Assembly (NCBI GenBank): GCA_903923345.1
Contig: CAIXXI010000071.1
Span: 1-14,600 of the forward strand
From: an uncultured Burkholderiales bacterium
Lineage (GTDB): Bacteria > Pseudomonadota > Gammaproteobacteria > Burkholderiales > Burkholderiaceae_E
DNA: 14,600 nucleotides
Direction of reading: 5' to 3'
Below are positions 7,097 to 13,865 of the stretch, piece by piece (position 1 is the stretch's first letter; every line of letters begins with the position of its first letter). The notes beneath the pieces are model-generated. The model was not told the DNA's origin. It worked only from the letters and a program-made list of their open reading frames with translations, and searched no databases. A program made the position numbers and the translations under genes.

Positions 7097-8407
7097 TCAT
7101 TCGTCTGATTGTCGTGAGCCGGCCAGCAGCCACAGGCCGACGGTCAGTGGGGCCAGGGCGAGCGCGATGTAGGTGGCGCCGTGACTGCCCAGCGGTCCGA
7201 CCAGACTCGAGAAGGCGACCGGGCCGATCATCGCGCCGCAGAAGGTGAGGAATTGTGTGCCGCCGGTCACGGTGGCGAGCTGAGCCGCGGGCACCCGGTG
7301 CGCGAGGTCGGCAAAAAACACGCCGTTCCAGGCCATCGAGGTGGCCGCACAGCCCAGTGCGGCAGTCAGCATCAGCCCACTGGGTGCATCGGCCGGAAGG
7401 CTGCCCAGCAGGGCCGCTGCGATCGCCATGGCCACGCCCAGCAGACCGAGCAGCCGCGTTGGTGCGATCCATCGGTCCGAGACCTGGCCCCACATGATCC
7501 GGGTCAAGACACTGAGCACCTGCGAGGCCGAGAGAATGCCGGCGGCCACAGCCAGACTCAATGCGTGCTCGAGCTTGAGGTAAGACACCAGAAAGGTCAC
7601 GAAGCACAGCTGGGTCATCGAGTAGGTCATCGAGGCCACACCCAGACGGCGCAAGGCCGGCTGCTGCCAGACCTTGCGCAGCGGTTCGATCATCGTCGCG
7701 TGAAGACGGCTCGGCCCTGTCGTTGAAGGACTCGGACTGTCTTGGGTGTCGTGATCATCGAGTACCCTGGCGCGGCTCAGGATCAGCGCCAGAGCCAGGC
7801 AGCTTGAGGCGAGCACCAGCACCGCGATCGGCCAGGACATCGTCCACAGCAGGGCGGGCACAATCAGGCCAGTCAGCCCGACGCCGACTGGAACCCCGGT
7901 CTGCTTGATGGAAAAGTACAAGCCACGCCGATGCGCCGGGACATGGCGCGAGAGGATGCGCGATGCAGCCGGATTGGGCAGCCCGTAGCCGATCCCGATG
8001 GCCACGGCGGCTGGTGCCAGCAGCAGCCAGAGCGAGGGCATGGACGCGGCCGCGGCCAGGATCAGCCCGATCATGCAGGCATACAGCGCCCATTGGCTCA
8101 TCCGGATCGCACCGTGACGGCCGACCCGTGAACCGCCGATCAGTCCCGAGAACATCGCACTGCAATAGGCCAACCCGACCAACCAGCCGACCCGGTGGGG
8201 CGCCACGCCGAGCATCGGTGCCACCACCGGCGCCAGCACCGAGGGCGCAGTCATGGCAATGGTGGCGCTGGCTTGCACGGCCAGCGTCGCCGCCAGGGCC
8301 AGTCCGGCACGCGTGCGAGGCGCCTGCTCGCGCTGATCCGGCTGACTGCCGGTTGGCATGGTTGCCAGCGCGGCGGGTCCTGAAGGGGAGGGGGCGGGGG
8401 TTTGCAT
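7097..8407 (-). CDS. MFS transporter (12 transmembrane segments)
   Basis: From the ATG at 8407 the protein is 436 residues: a hydrophilic N-terminal tail of about 33 residues, then twelve hydrophobic segments. The loop 2-3 MFS motif is present in weak form (GGSRVGRHGAI, 91-101), and the related loop 8-9 motif GQVSDRW is clear. It resembles general drug/metabolite or CynX/YbfB-like MFS carriers; the substrate is unknown. An open frame continues to 8563 but would run over the divergent peptidase start at 8487, so I chose 8407. A second ATG at 8359 is possible, and neither has a good Shine-Dalgarno sequence. It is the first gene of the operon with the acyl-CoA dehydrogenase and the second MFS gene. 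The - strand TATACT at 8427-8422 would give a very short leader if it is a -10 element. Confidence 0.85.
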   Translation of the reverse strand: MQTPAPSPSGPAALATMPTGSQPDQREQAPRTRAGLALAATLAVQASATIAMTAPSVLAPVVAPMLGVAPHRVGWLVGLAYCSAMFSGLIGGSRVGRHGAIRMSQWALYACMIGLILAAAASMPSLWLLLAPAAVAIGIGYGLPNPAASRILSRHVPAHRRGLYFSIKQTGVPVGVGLTGLIVPALLWTMSWPIAVLVLASSCLALALILSRARVLDDHDTQDSPSPSTTGPSRLHATMIEPLRKVWQQPALRRLGVASMTYSMTQLCFVTFLVSYLKLEHALSLAVAAGILSASQVLSVLTRIMWGQVSDRWIAPTRLLGLLGVAMAIAAALLGSLPADAPSGLMLTAALGCAATSMAWNGVFFADLAHRVPAAQLATVTGGTQFLTFCGAMIGPVAFSSLVGPLGSHGATYIALALAPLTVGLWLLAGSRQSDE

Positions 8408-8413
8408 GGATGA

Positions 8414-8447
8414 ACCGGTCGAGTATAGGGCTCGCCCGAGCACCGGT
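8414..8447. promoter_or_regulatory. Divergent control region with paired ACCGGT sites
   Basis: The 79-base gap between the divergent MFS and peptidase genes holds ACCGGT at 8414-8419 and again at 8442-8447, 28 bases apart. A small inverted repeat (GCTCG-CC-CGAGC, 8430-8441) lies between them. Candidate -10 elements sit among these sites: TATACT on the - strand (8427-8422) and TATGAT on the + strand (8447-8452). No convincing -35 accompanies either. The layout suggests an operator serving both genes, but no regulator gene is adjacent. Confidence 0.35.
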
Positions 8448-8486
8448 ATGATCGTCCGATCGCACACCGTTCCGGGATCGATTGCC

Positions 8487-9926
8487 ATGAACCTCTCCGA
8501 GATCCGCCAGATCACCGACGCCTGCTGGGACGCCGACCTCCTGCCCCGACTGGTCGAATACATCCGGCTGCCCGCGAAGTCCCCGGCCTTCGATGAAAGC
8601 TGGGCTGCGCATGGTCACCTTGCGAAGGCCATCACCGATGCCGAGCACTGGGCACGCGCCCAGGGCATTGCCGGAATGACCCTGGAGGTGGTGTCGATCG
8701 ATGGGCGCACACCCTGCCTGTTCTTCGACATTCCCTCCACACACGGGCTGGGCGAGGATCGCACCGTGATGTTCTATGGTCACCTCGATAAACAGCCTGA
8801 GATGAGCGGCTGGAGAGAAGACCTCGGTCCCTGGACACCCAAGATTGAGAACGGCAAGCTCTATGGCCGCGGCGCGGCTGACGATGGCTATGCCTTGTAT
8901 GCCGCGCTGACCGTCGTGCGCGCGATGGATGCAACCCGCATGCCCCGGCCTCGATGTGTCGGCCTGATCGAGACCTGCGAGGAAAGTGGCAGTCCGGATT
9001 TGCCGGCCTATCTGCGCAAACTCGCCCCGCGTCTGGGTCAGGTTCAACTGGTGGTCGGCCTGGATTCGGGCTGCGGCAACTACGATCAGCTCTGGGTCAC
9101 GACCTCCCTGCGCGGACTGGTCGGCGGTGTGCTCACCGTCGAGATCCTGCAGGAAGGCGTGCACTCGGGTTCTGCCAGCGGCATCGTGCCATCGTCATTT
9201 CGAATCGCCCGAAAGCTGCTCAACCGTCTGGACGATGTCGACACCGGTCGGCTGTTGCCTGAAGGCTTTCATGCAGCGATTCCGGATGAGCGCATCGAAC
9301 AGGCCCAGGCGGCCGGGGTGATCCTGGGCGATTCCATCTGGAAGCAGTTTCCGTGGGTCGGTTGCAACCATGGCCCTGACGCGCACGCCCATGCCATGCC
9401 GACCACGACCGATCCGGTCGAAGCAATTCTGGCCCGCACCTGGCGTCCTGCGCTGTCCGTGACCGGCGCCGAGCATCTGCCCGGGATCGCCGCCGGCGGC
9501 AATGTGCTCAGACCCAAGACGTCCCTGAAACTGTCGCTGCGTATTCCGCCCACCGTCGATGGCGAGCGGGCGGCAGCCCTCATGCGCGAAGTCCTTGAAT
9601 CTGACCCGCCCTATGGCGCCCGGGTCAAGTTTTCCGGCGGGCATGGCGCAACCGGATGGAACGCCCCGCCAACGGCCAGCTGGCTCAGGAAGGCGGTGGA
9701 TGCGGCGTCGCAGGCCGCCTGGGGCCGACCCGCTGCCTGGATGGGCGAGGGCGGCACCATTCCCTTCATGAGCATGCTGGGCGAGAAATTCCCTGATGCG
9801 CAGTTCCTGATCACCGGCGTGCTTGGTCCGCAGTCCAATGCCCATGGGCCGAACGAGTTCCTGCACATTGATGCGGTCAAGCGCCTGACCACGGCAGTGG
9901 CCGGAGTCCTGACCGCCGTGCGTTGA
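8487..9926 (+). CDS. M20-family metallopeptidase (dipeptidase/carnosinase-like)
   Basis: From the ATG at 8487 the protein is 479 residues, a usual length for M20 di- and tripeptidases. The dinuclear-zinc residues are all visible: H99 and D101 in YGHLDKQPE, D132 in GRGAADDG, the catalytic/metal pair E165-E166 in ETCEESG, D193 in GLDSG and H453 in NAHGPNE. A dimerisation-type insert separates the two halves of the catalytic domain (about 205-395). There is no signal peptide, so it acts in the cytosol, hydrolysing short peptides or a related amide. The frame extends upstream to 8358, but that would overlap the divergent transporter, and MNLSEIRQ fits the family start. The Shine-Dalgarno is weak. 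It converges with the histidine kinase gene, 14 bases apart. The exact substrate cannot be read. Confidence 0.92.
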   Translation: MNLSEIRQITDACWDADLLPRLVEYIRLPAKSPAFDESWAAHGHLAKAITDAEHWARAQGIAGMTLEVVSIDGRTPCLFFDIPSTHGLGEDRTVMFYGHLDKQPEMSGWREDLGPWTPKIENGKLYGRGAADDGYALYAALTVVRAMDATRMPRPRCVGLIETCEESGSPDLPAYLRKLAPRLGQVQLVVGLDSGCGNYDQLWVTTSLRGLVGGVLTVEILQEGVHSGSASGIVPSSFRIARKLLNRLDDVDTGRLLPEGFHAAIPDERIEQAQAAGVILGDSIWKQFPWVGCNHGPDAHAHAMPTTTDPVEAILARTWRPALSVTGAEHLPGIAAGGNVLRPKTSLKLSLRIPPTVDGERAAALMREVLESDPPYGARVKFSGGHGATGWNAPPTASWLRKAVDAASQAAWGRPAAWMGEGGTIPFMSMLGEKFPDAQFLITGVLGPQSNAHGPNEFLHIDAVKRLTTAVAGVLTAVR

Positions 9927-9933
9927 ACCCGCA

Positions 9934-9964
9934 GGGCCGGTCAGGCGGAGGGTGTGCCCGGCCC
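9934..9964. other. Inverted repeat between convergent genes (weak terminator candidate)
   Basis: GGGCCGG (9934-9940) and CCGGCCC (9958-9964) form a 7-base stem around a 17-base loop at the convergent junction of the peptidase and histidine kinase genes. It has no T-tract on either strand, so intrinsic termination is only a possibility. Confidence 0.25.
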
Positions 9965-11512
9965 CAGGGTGAAATAGAAGCGACTGCCCTGATCAACGGC
10001 TGACTCAGCCCAGATCCGGCCCTGGTGTCGGGCAATGATGCGGGCGACAGTGGCCAGACCCACCCCGGTTCCAGGGAATTCCGATTCGCTGTGCAGGCGC
10101 TGGAAGACGCCAAAGAGCCGATCGGCATATCGCATGTCGAAACCGGCACCATTGTCCTGAACGCAGTACACACGATCCGCACCCTGCCCGGTACAACTGA
10201 ACGCGATGCGGGCCTCCTCGCGACGGGATGAATATTTCCAGGCGTTGCCAATCAGGTTTTGCAGCAGCACGCGCAGCAGCAGTGGGTCTGCCTGCGCAAT
10301 CATTCTGGGTTGCACGCTGATCACGCACTGACGCTGCGGCTCGATGAGGTGCAATTCGTCTGCGATCACATCGGCCAGTCGAGACAGATCGACCGGCTCG
10401 CGAGACACCGGCTGGCCTGACAGGCGAGCGAGTTCGAGCAGTGCATCCACCATCCCGGTCATGCGTGTGGCGGCTGCCCGGATGCGCTGCAGGTGCTCGA
10501 GCGCGGGGTGATCGAGCTGCTCGCCGTAGTCTTCTTCCAGGATGCGTGCAAATCCGTCGATGACCCGGATCGGGGCGCGCAGGTCATGCGAGACGGTGTA
10601 GGTGAAGGATTCAAGCTCCTGGGACGACGCTTCGAGCTGATTCGCACGCTCGTCCATCTGCAGACGCAGTTCAGCCAGTCGATCGTCGGCTTCCCGGATG
10701 TGCTGCAAGGCCTCACTGCGGTCATGCATCAGGAGCGCAGCGCAGGCACGCAAGGACGAGCGCCCCGATAAGGGTTCGAGCCGCAGATCGACCGTGCGTG
10801 CTTCACCCTGCTTTCGAGCGATGTCACCCCTGATGCGGACATCGTGCCGTCCGCGCAAACCTTCATTGATGAGCCGATGCACATCTGTATGCTCGCCGGA
10901 GAACAGCATTCGCGAGGGCAACTCGCGCAGTTCGCGCTCGGTCCGGTCGAACAGCCGACTGGCAGCCGCATTGGCCCAGATTACATGCCAGCCACCGGTT
11001 GCGGTGGCAAGCGCCTCGATCCAGACCACGGGTTCAGGCGATGCGAGCAAGGCTGTGGTCGCCAATCGCCGCGAGCGTTCGCTGACGACCTCGGCACTGG
11101 CCTCGCGAGACACTCCGGCGTACCCGAGGAAGCGTCCCTGCGCATCATGTCGAGGCATGCCACTGTCAATGGCAATCCATGCGCGCCCGGTCGGGTCGGT
11201 CCAGACCCAGGCGAATTCCCGGTAGGTTTCCTGACGCTCCAGCCGGGCACGGTGCGTCTGCCAGTCGGATCCGTCCAGTGGCAAGGCTCCGTCGTCCCAG
11301 AGGCACTGCCCCAGGCGCAGCGCCATCGGGCCAGGCAGCGCGCCGTCATCCACCCGGACGATGCGTCCGTGCACATCACTTTCCCAATACCGATCGCGCG
11401 ACAGCCGGGCGCGGACCGCCTGAGCCGGATCCGCGATCGGCGCCGTGTTCCGCGTGCTGTCGCCCGAACCGGTCGCATCAGCTCCCGCTTGAACCGGACG
11501 CTGCCCATTCAT
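9941..11512 (-). CDS. Soluble PAS-PAS sensor histidine kinase
   Basis: From the ATG at 11512 the protein is 523 residues with no membrane segment or signal peptide, so it senses in the cytoplasm. Two PAS-like domains lie at about 42-142 (RYWESDVHGRIV to GYAGVSRE) and 147-272. A coiled coil (about 262-302) leads into the dimerisation domain with the phospho-acceptor H309 in YTVSHDLRAPIR. The ATPase domain is complete: N box NLIGNAWKYSS (419-429), DNGAG (453-457), FGVFQRLH and GTGVGLA (481-487). It resembles the phytochrome-type kinase core, but no chromophore domain is present. A TTG at 11551 would add 13 residues, but ATG is preferred. It is divergent from the REC-PAS-GGDEF-EAL gene, which makes that protein a candidate partner even though its receiver looks degenerate. 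Confidence 0.9.
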   Translation of the reverse strand: MNGQRPVQAGADATGSGDSTRNTAPIADPAQAVRARLSRDRYWESDVHGRIVRVDDGALPGPMALRLGQCLWDDGALPLDGSDWQTHRARLERQETYREFAWVWTDPTGRAWIAIDSGMPRHDAQGRFLGYAGVSREASAEVVSERSRRLATTALLASPEPVVWIEALATATGGWHVIWANAAASRLFDRTERELRELPSRMLFSGEHTDVHRLINEGLRGRHDVRIRGDIARKQGEARTVDLRLEPLSGRSSLRACAALLMHDRSEALQHIREADDRLAELRLQMDERANQLEASSQELESFTYTVSHDLRAPIRVIDGFARILEEDYGEQLDHPALEHLQRIRAAATRMTGMVDALLELARLSGQPVSREPVDLSRLADVIADELHLIEPQRQCVISVQPRMIAQADPLLLRVLLQNLIGNAWKYSSRREEARIAFSCTGQGADRVYCVQDNGAGFDMRYADRLFGVFQRLHSESEFPGTGVGLATVARIIARHQGRIWAESAVDQGSRFYFTLGPGTPSA

Positions 11513-11540
11513 GTTTTGATCAGGAATGTCCAAGACAATT

Positions 11541-11570
11541 TTTAGACACAATCAGGATGATTCCGTACAA
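11541..11570 (-). promoter_or_regulatory. Possible promoter of the histidine kinase gene
   Basis: On the - strand TTGTAC (11570-11565) is followed after 18 bases by TCTAAA (11546-11541), a 4/6 match to a -10 element, giving a leader of about 21 bases. It covers nearly the same bases as the better + strand promoter. Low information; the -10 is poor. Confidence 0.3.
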
Positions 11571-11571
11571 T
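11543..11571 (+). promoter_or_regulatory. Sigma70-type promoter toward the GGDEF-EAL gene
   Basis: TAGACA (11543-11548), an exact 17-base spacer, then TACAAT (11566-11571): each hexamer matches consensus at 5 of 6 positions. It sits in an AT-rich patch unlike its surroundings, about 140 bases before the ATG at 11712, leaving a leader of roughly 130 bases. Confidence 0.6.
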
Positions 11572-11613
11572 CAGAACTTACCCGAATTCGCTTGCCGTGC
11601 TGGTCAGACCCCA

Positions 11614-11703
11614 ATGACCGATGATCGGCTGACGCCCGCGGTCGGCTCATGTTCATCGGCATCAGGCCGATACTACGAGGTGCTTGCGCTGACCTGTTCC
11701 TGA
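11614..11703 (+). other. Leader region with a 29-codon open frame and competing hairpins
   Basis: Downstream of the predicted promoter an ATG at 11614 opens 29 codons ending at TGA 11701-11703, 8 bases before the gene start. No Shine-Dalgarno sequence precedes it. The leader also contains ATCGGC at 11624-11629 and 11655-11660, and GCCGAT at 11666-11671 can pair with either; the second pairing gives a 6-base stem with a 5-base loop. No known riboswitch class is recognised. Expression of the short frame is unproven. Confidence 0.3.
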
Positions 11704-11711
11704 CGGAATCA

Positions 11712-13865
11712 ATGAACCCATCCTCATCGCTGCCCGTTGCCGATACCCTGCCGAGAGTCCTGCTCGTGCATGCAGACGTGCTTTGGCTGATGAACACCGG
11801 CCGCGAGTTGAGAGAGCACGGCCTGCTGGTGACCGAATGCAGCGTGTTCGACCATGCCATCGACTGGCTCGGTGAGATTCACGCCGACTGTGCGGTGATC
11901 GATGGCACGATGAGTGCCGGAAACGGATTCGAGTTGTGCCGTCGACTCCGCGCCGATCCCAGAGCTTCAGAACTGCCGATCCTCATGCTGACCCGACTCG
12001 ATTCGGGTGAGAGCGCTGAATTGTCCAAGGAAGCGGGCGCTTCCGAATTTTGTGCGCATGACATCGACTCCCAGGTGCTGATCCACCGGATCCGCCAGAT
12101 GCTCTGGACCGCCCTGCTCGAACGCTCGGTCGGCCGCACGCAGTCGAGGGCCCAGATCCAGGCCACTCAGGTTTCGGGTCGATTCGTCTGGACGTCCACC
12201 AGCGGCACATTGAGCGTCGAGCCCAACCTGCGGGGCCTGCTGGAGTTGCCCCATGAGCTGGCGCACATTGAACTCGATGCCTTGCTGCAGCGCCTGAATG
12301 GTCGTGACCGCAGACGGATCCGGTCACACATGGGTCGGCTGCTTGAGGGCGGGCCTTCGGTCCAGACCGAATTCGAGCTGCGCTCTTCATTGAGCGGATA
12401 CCGCTCCCTGCGCCTGTCGGTTGAACAGGTGATGGCACTCGAGCAGGGCGGCTACGAGGTGCGAGGCGTTCTGCTGGATGTCACGCCATCGGCCGGCGCT
12501 CAGACTCGTCTGTATCGGCTGACCCACTACGACACCCTCACGGGCTTGCCCAACCGGGCCTGGTTGTTCGAGCAGCTCAAGAGCAGTCGACACAAGCAAG
12601 TCAGCGGGGTGGGGCTGGCGGTTCTGAATATCGATCGCTTCAATGAAGTGGCGCAAGCCTTCGGCGCCGACATCCGGGATCGCCTGGTGATCGAGGTGGC
12701 CCATCGCTTGCGACGCCTGGCGCGTGCCAGCCGCCCGCAATGGGGCGCTTCGGCACGGATTGCCTCGGTGGCCTATCTGGGCGGCGACGATTTCGCGCTC
12801 TTGCTCGAAGATGCATCGGACTTGAAGGATGCCGAGATGGCCTGCCGGCATGTCGTCGATGTGATTGCTGAGCCCTTGAAGTTCGAGGATCGGGAGTTCT
12901 TTCTGAAGACTTCGGTCGGTGTGCATGTTGGCGATATCCGAACCGAAGACGCGGCCGACTGGATTGCTCATGCCGAACTCGCCCGTCGCCTGTCAGCCTC
13001 GGCGGGCGGCAATCGTGTGATAAGTTTCAGTCCCTCGATGTCCGAAGAGGCTGCCGAGCGCCTGACGCTGGAGCGTGATCTGCGCTACGCGATCGCTCGC
13101 AAAGAACTGTCCATCTATCTGCAACCCAAACTCGATGCCCTTCATGGCGAACTGGTGGGCTTTGAGGGGCTGATGCGATGGCAGCGTCACGGCAAGATGC
13201 AAGCGCCCAGCCGCTTCATCGCGCTGGCCGAGGAAAGTGGTCTGATTGACAGGCTCGGAGAATGGGCAATTGACCAAGCTTGCGCGGCCCTGGCGAGGCT
13301 GAGTCAGACCCGCCACAAGGACTGCACCATCTCCGTGAATCTGTCGGCTCGCCAATTGCATGATGGCCGCTTGCCCCGGATCATCGCGGATGCACTGGAA
13401 CGGCACAGCGTCGCGGCCAATCGCCTCGAAGTCGAACTGACCGAATCAGCCCTGATGGAAAATCCCGATCAGGCGCTGGAAGAACTCACCGCCATTCGGG
13501 CGCTGGGGGTGGGTCTGGCGATTGATGACTTCGGTACGGGGCATTCCTCGCTCGCTTACCTGACCCGCTTGCCACTGACCGCGCTCAAGATCGACCGGTC
13601 GTTCGTCCAGGACGTTGCCACGGTCGATTCAGCTCGGATTGTCGCCACGGCAATCATCGGACTGGCTGAAAACCTGAGTCTGAGCGTGATAGCCGAGGGG
13701 GTTGAAACCGAAGCCCAGCGAGATGCGCTGATCTGGCTGGGTTGCGATATTCATCAGGGCTTTCTGTATGGTCGCGCCGTGCCGCTCGATGAAGCCATCG
13801 CGCAGTTCGCCGAGCCGGCCGCTCGCGCGACGGTTGATCAGGGGCATTTGTGGCCGCAATCCTGA
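11712..13865 (+). CDS. REC-PAS-GGDEF-EAL protein, probable c-di-GMP phosphodiesterase
   Basis: From the ATG at 11712 the protein is 717 residues. The N-terminal receiver-like domain (about 15-130) keeps the phospho-acceptor position (D64 in VIDGTMS) but has H-A-D instead of the acidic pair, and GASEFCAHD lacks the conserved Lys. A PAS-like domain follows (about 158-260). The GGDEF domain (about 270-440) reads GGDDF, has Asn in place of the metal-binding Asp (LNIDRFN) and no RxxD I-site, so cyclase activity is doubtful. The EAL domain (about 455-700) keeps its catalytic set: E485 (EGLMR), N543 (NLSARQL), ELTES, D605-D606 (IDDFGTGHSS), K626, E662 (AEGVET) and QGF. Hence c-di-GMP hydrolysis is predicted, with REC, PAS and GGDEF as sensory modules. 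An alternative ATG at 11649 lacks a ribosome site; 11712 has GGAA 4 bases upstream. Confidence 0.9.
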   Translation: MNPSSSLPVADTLPRVLLVHADVLWLMNTGRELREHGLLVTECSVFDHAIDWLGEIHADCAVIDGTMSAGNGFELCRRLRADPRASELPILMLTRLDSGESAELSKEAGASEFCAHDIDSQVLIHRIRQMLWTALLERSVGRTQSRAQIQATQVSGRFVWTSTSGTLSVEPNLRGLLELPHELAHIELDALLQRLNGRDRRRIRSHMGRLLEGGPSVQTEFELRSSLSGYRSLRLSVEQVMALEQGGYEVRGVLLDVTPSAGAQTRLYRLTHYDTLTGLPNRAWLFEQLKSSRHKQVSGVGLAVLNIDRFNEVAQAFGADIRDRLVIEVAHRLRRLARASRPQWGASARIASVAYLGGDDFALLLEDASDLKDAEMACRHVVDVIAEPLKFEDREFFLKTSVGVHVGDIRTEDAADWIAHAELARRLSASAGGNRVISFSPSMSEEAAERLTLERDLRYAIARKELSIYLQPKLDALHGELVGFEGLMRWQRHGKMQAPSRFIALAEESGLIDRLGEWAIDQACAALARLSQTRHKDCTISVNLSARQLHDGRLPRIIADALERHSVAANRLEVELTESALMENPDQALEELTAIRALGVGLAIDDFGTGHSSLAYLTRLPLTALKIDRSFVQDVATVDSARIVATAIIGLAENLSLSVIAEGVETEAQRDALIWLGCDIHQGFLYGRAVPLDEAIAQFAEPAARATVDQGHLWPQS
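13840..13844 (+). promoter_or_regulatory. Ribosome binding site for the GTG start at 13850
   Basis: AGGGG lies 5 bases before the GTG at 13850, inside the end of the EAL gene. An in-frame TGA at 13835-13837 means no longer start exists. It favours the GTG over the ATG at 13904, which has no clear site. Confidence 0.55.

Noticed and set aside
8358..8486. Upstream extension of the peptidase reading frame
   Set aside because: It would overlap the divergent transporter start and adds residues not typical of M20 peptidases; the ATG at 8487 fits better.
8408..8563. Upstream extension of the first MFS gene
   Set aside because: The extra residues are Arg/Ser-rich, not membrane-like, and would overlap the peptidase gene by more than 70 bases.
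7755..9164. A 469-codon - strand open frame spanning the transporter and peptidase genes
   Set aside because: It crosses a divergent promoter region and two real genes in wrong frames; part of its product is a frame-shifted copy of transporter codons.
9934..9964. A rho-independent terminator between the peptidase and kinase genes
   Set aside because: The stem is short with a 17-base loop and no T-tract, so I list it only as a weak inverted repeat.
11578..11711. A c-di-GMP riboswitch in the leader of the EAL gene
   Set aside because: I could not find the conserved core or the two-helix layout of known c-di-GMP riboswitches; only simple hairpins are visible.
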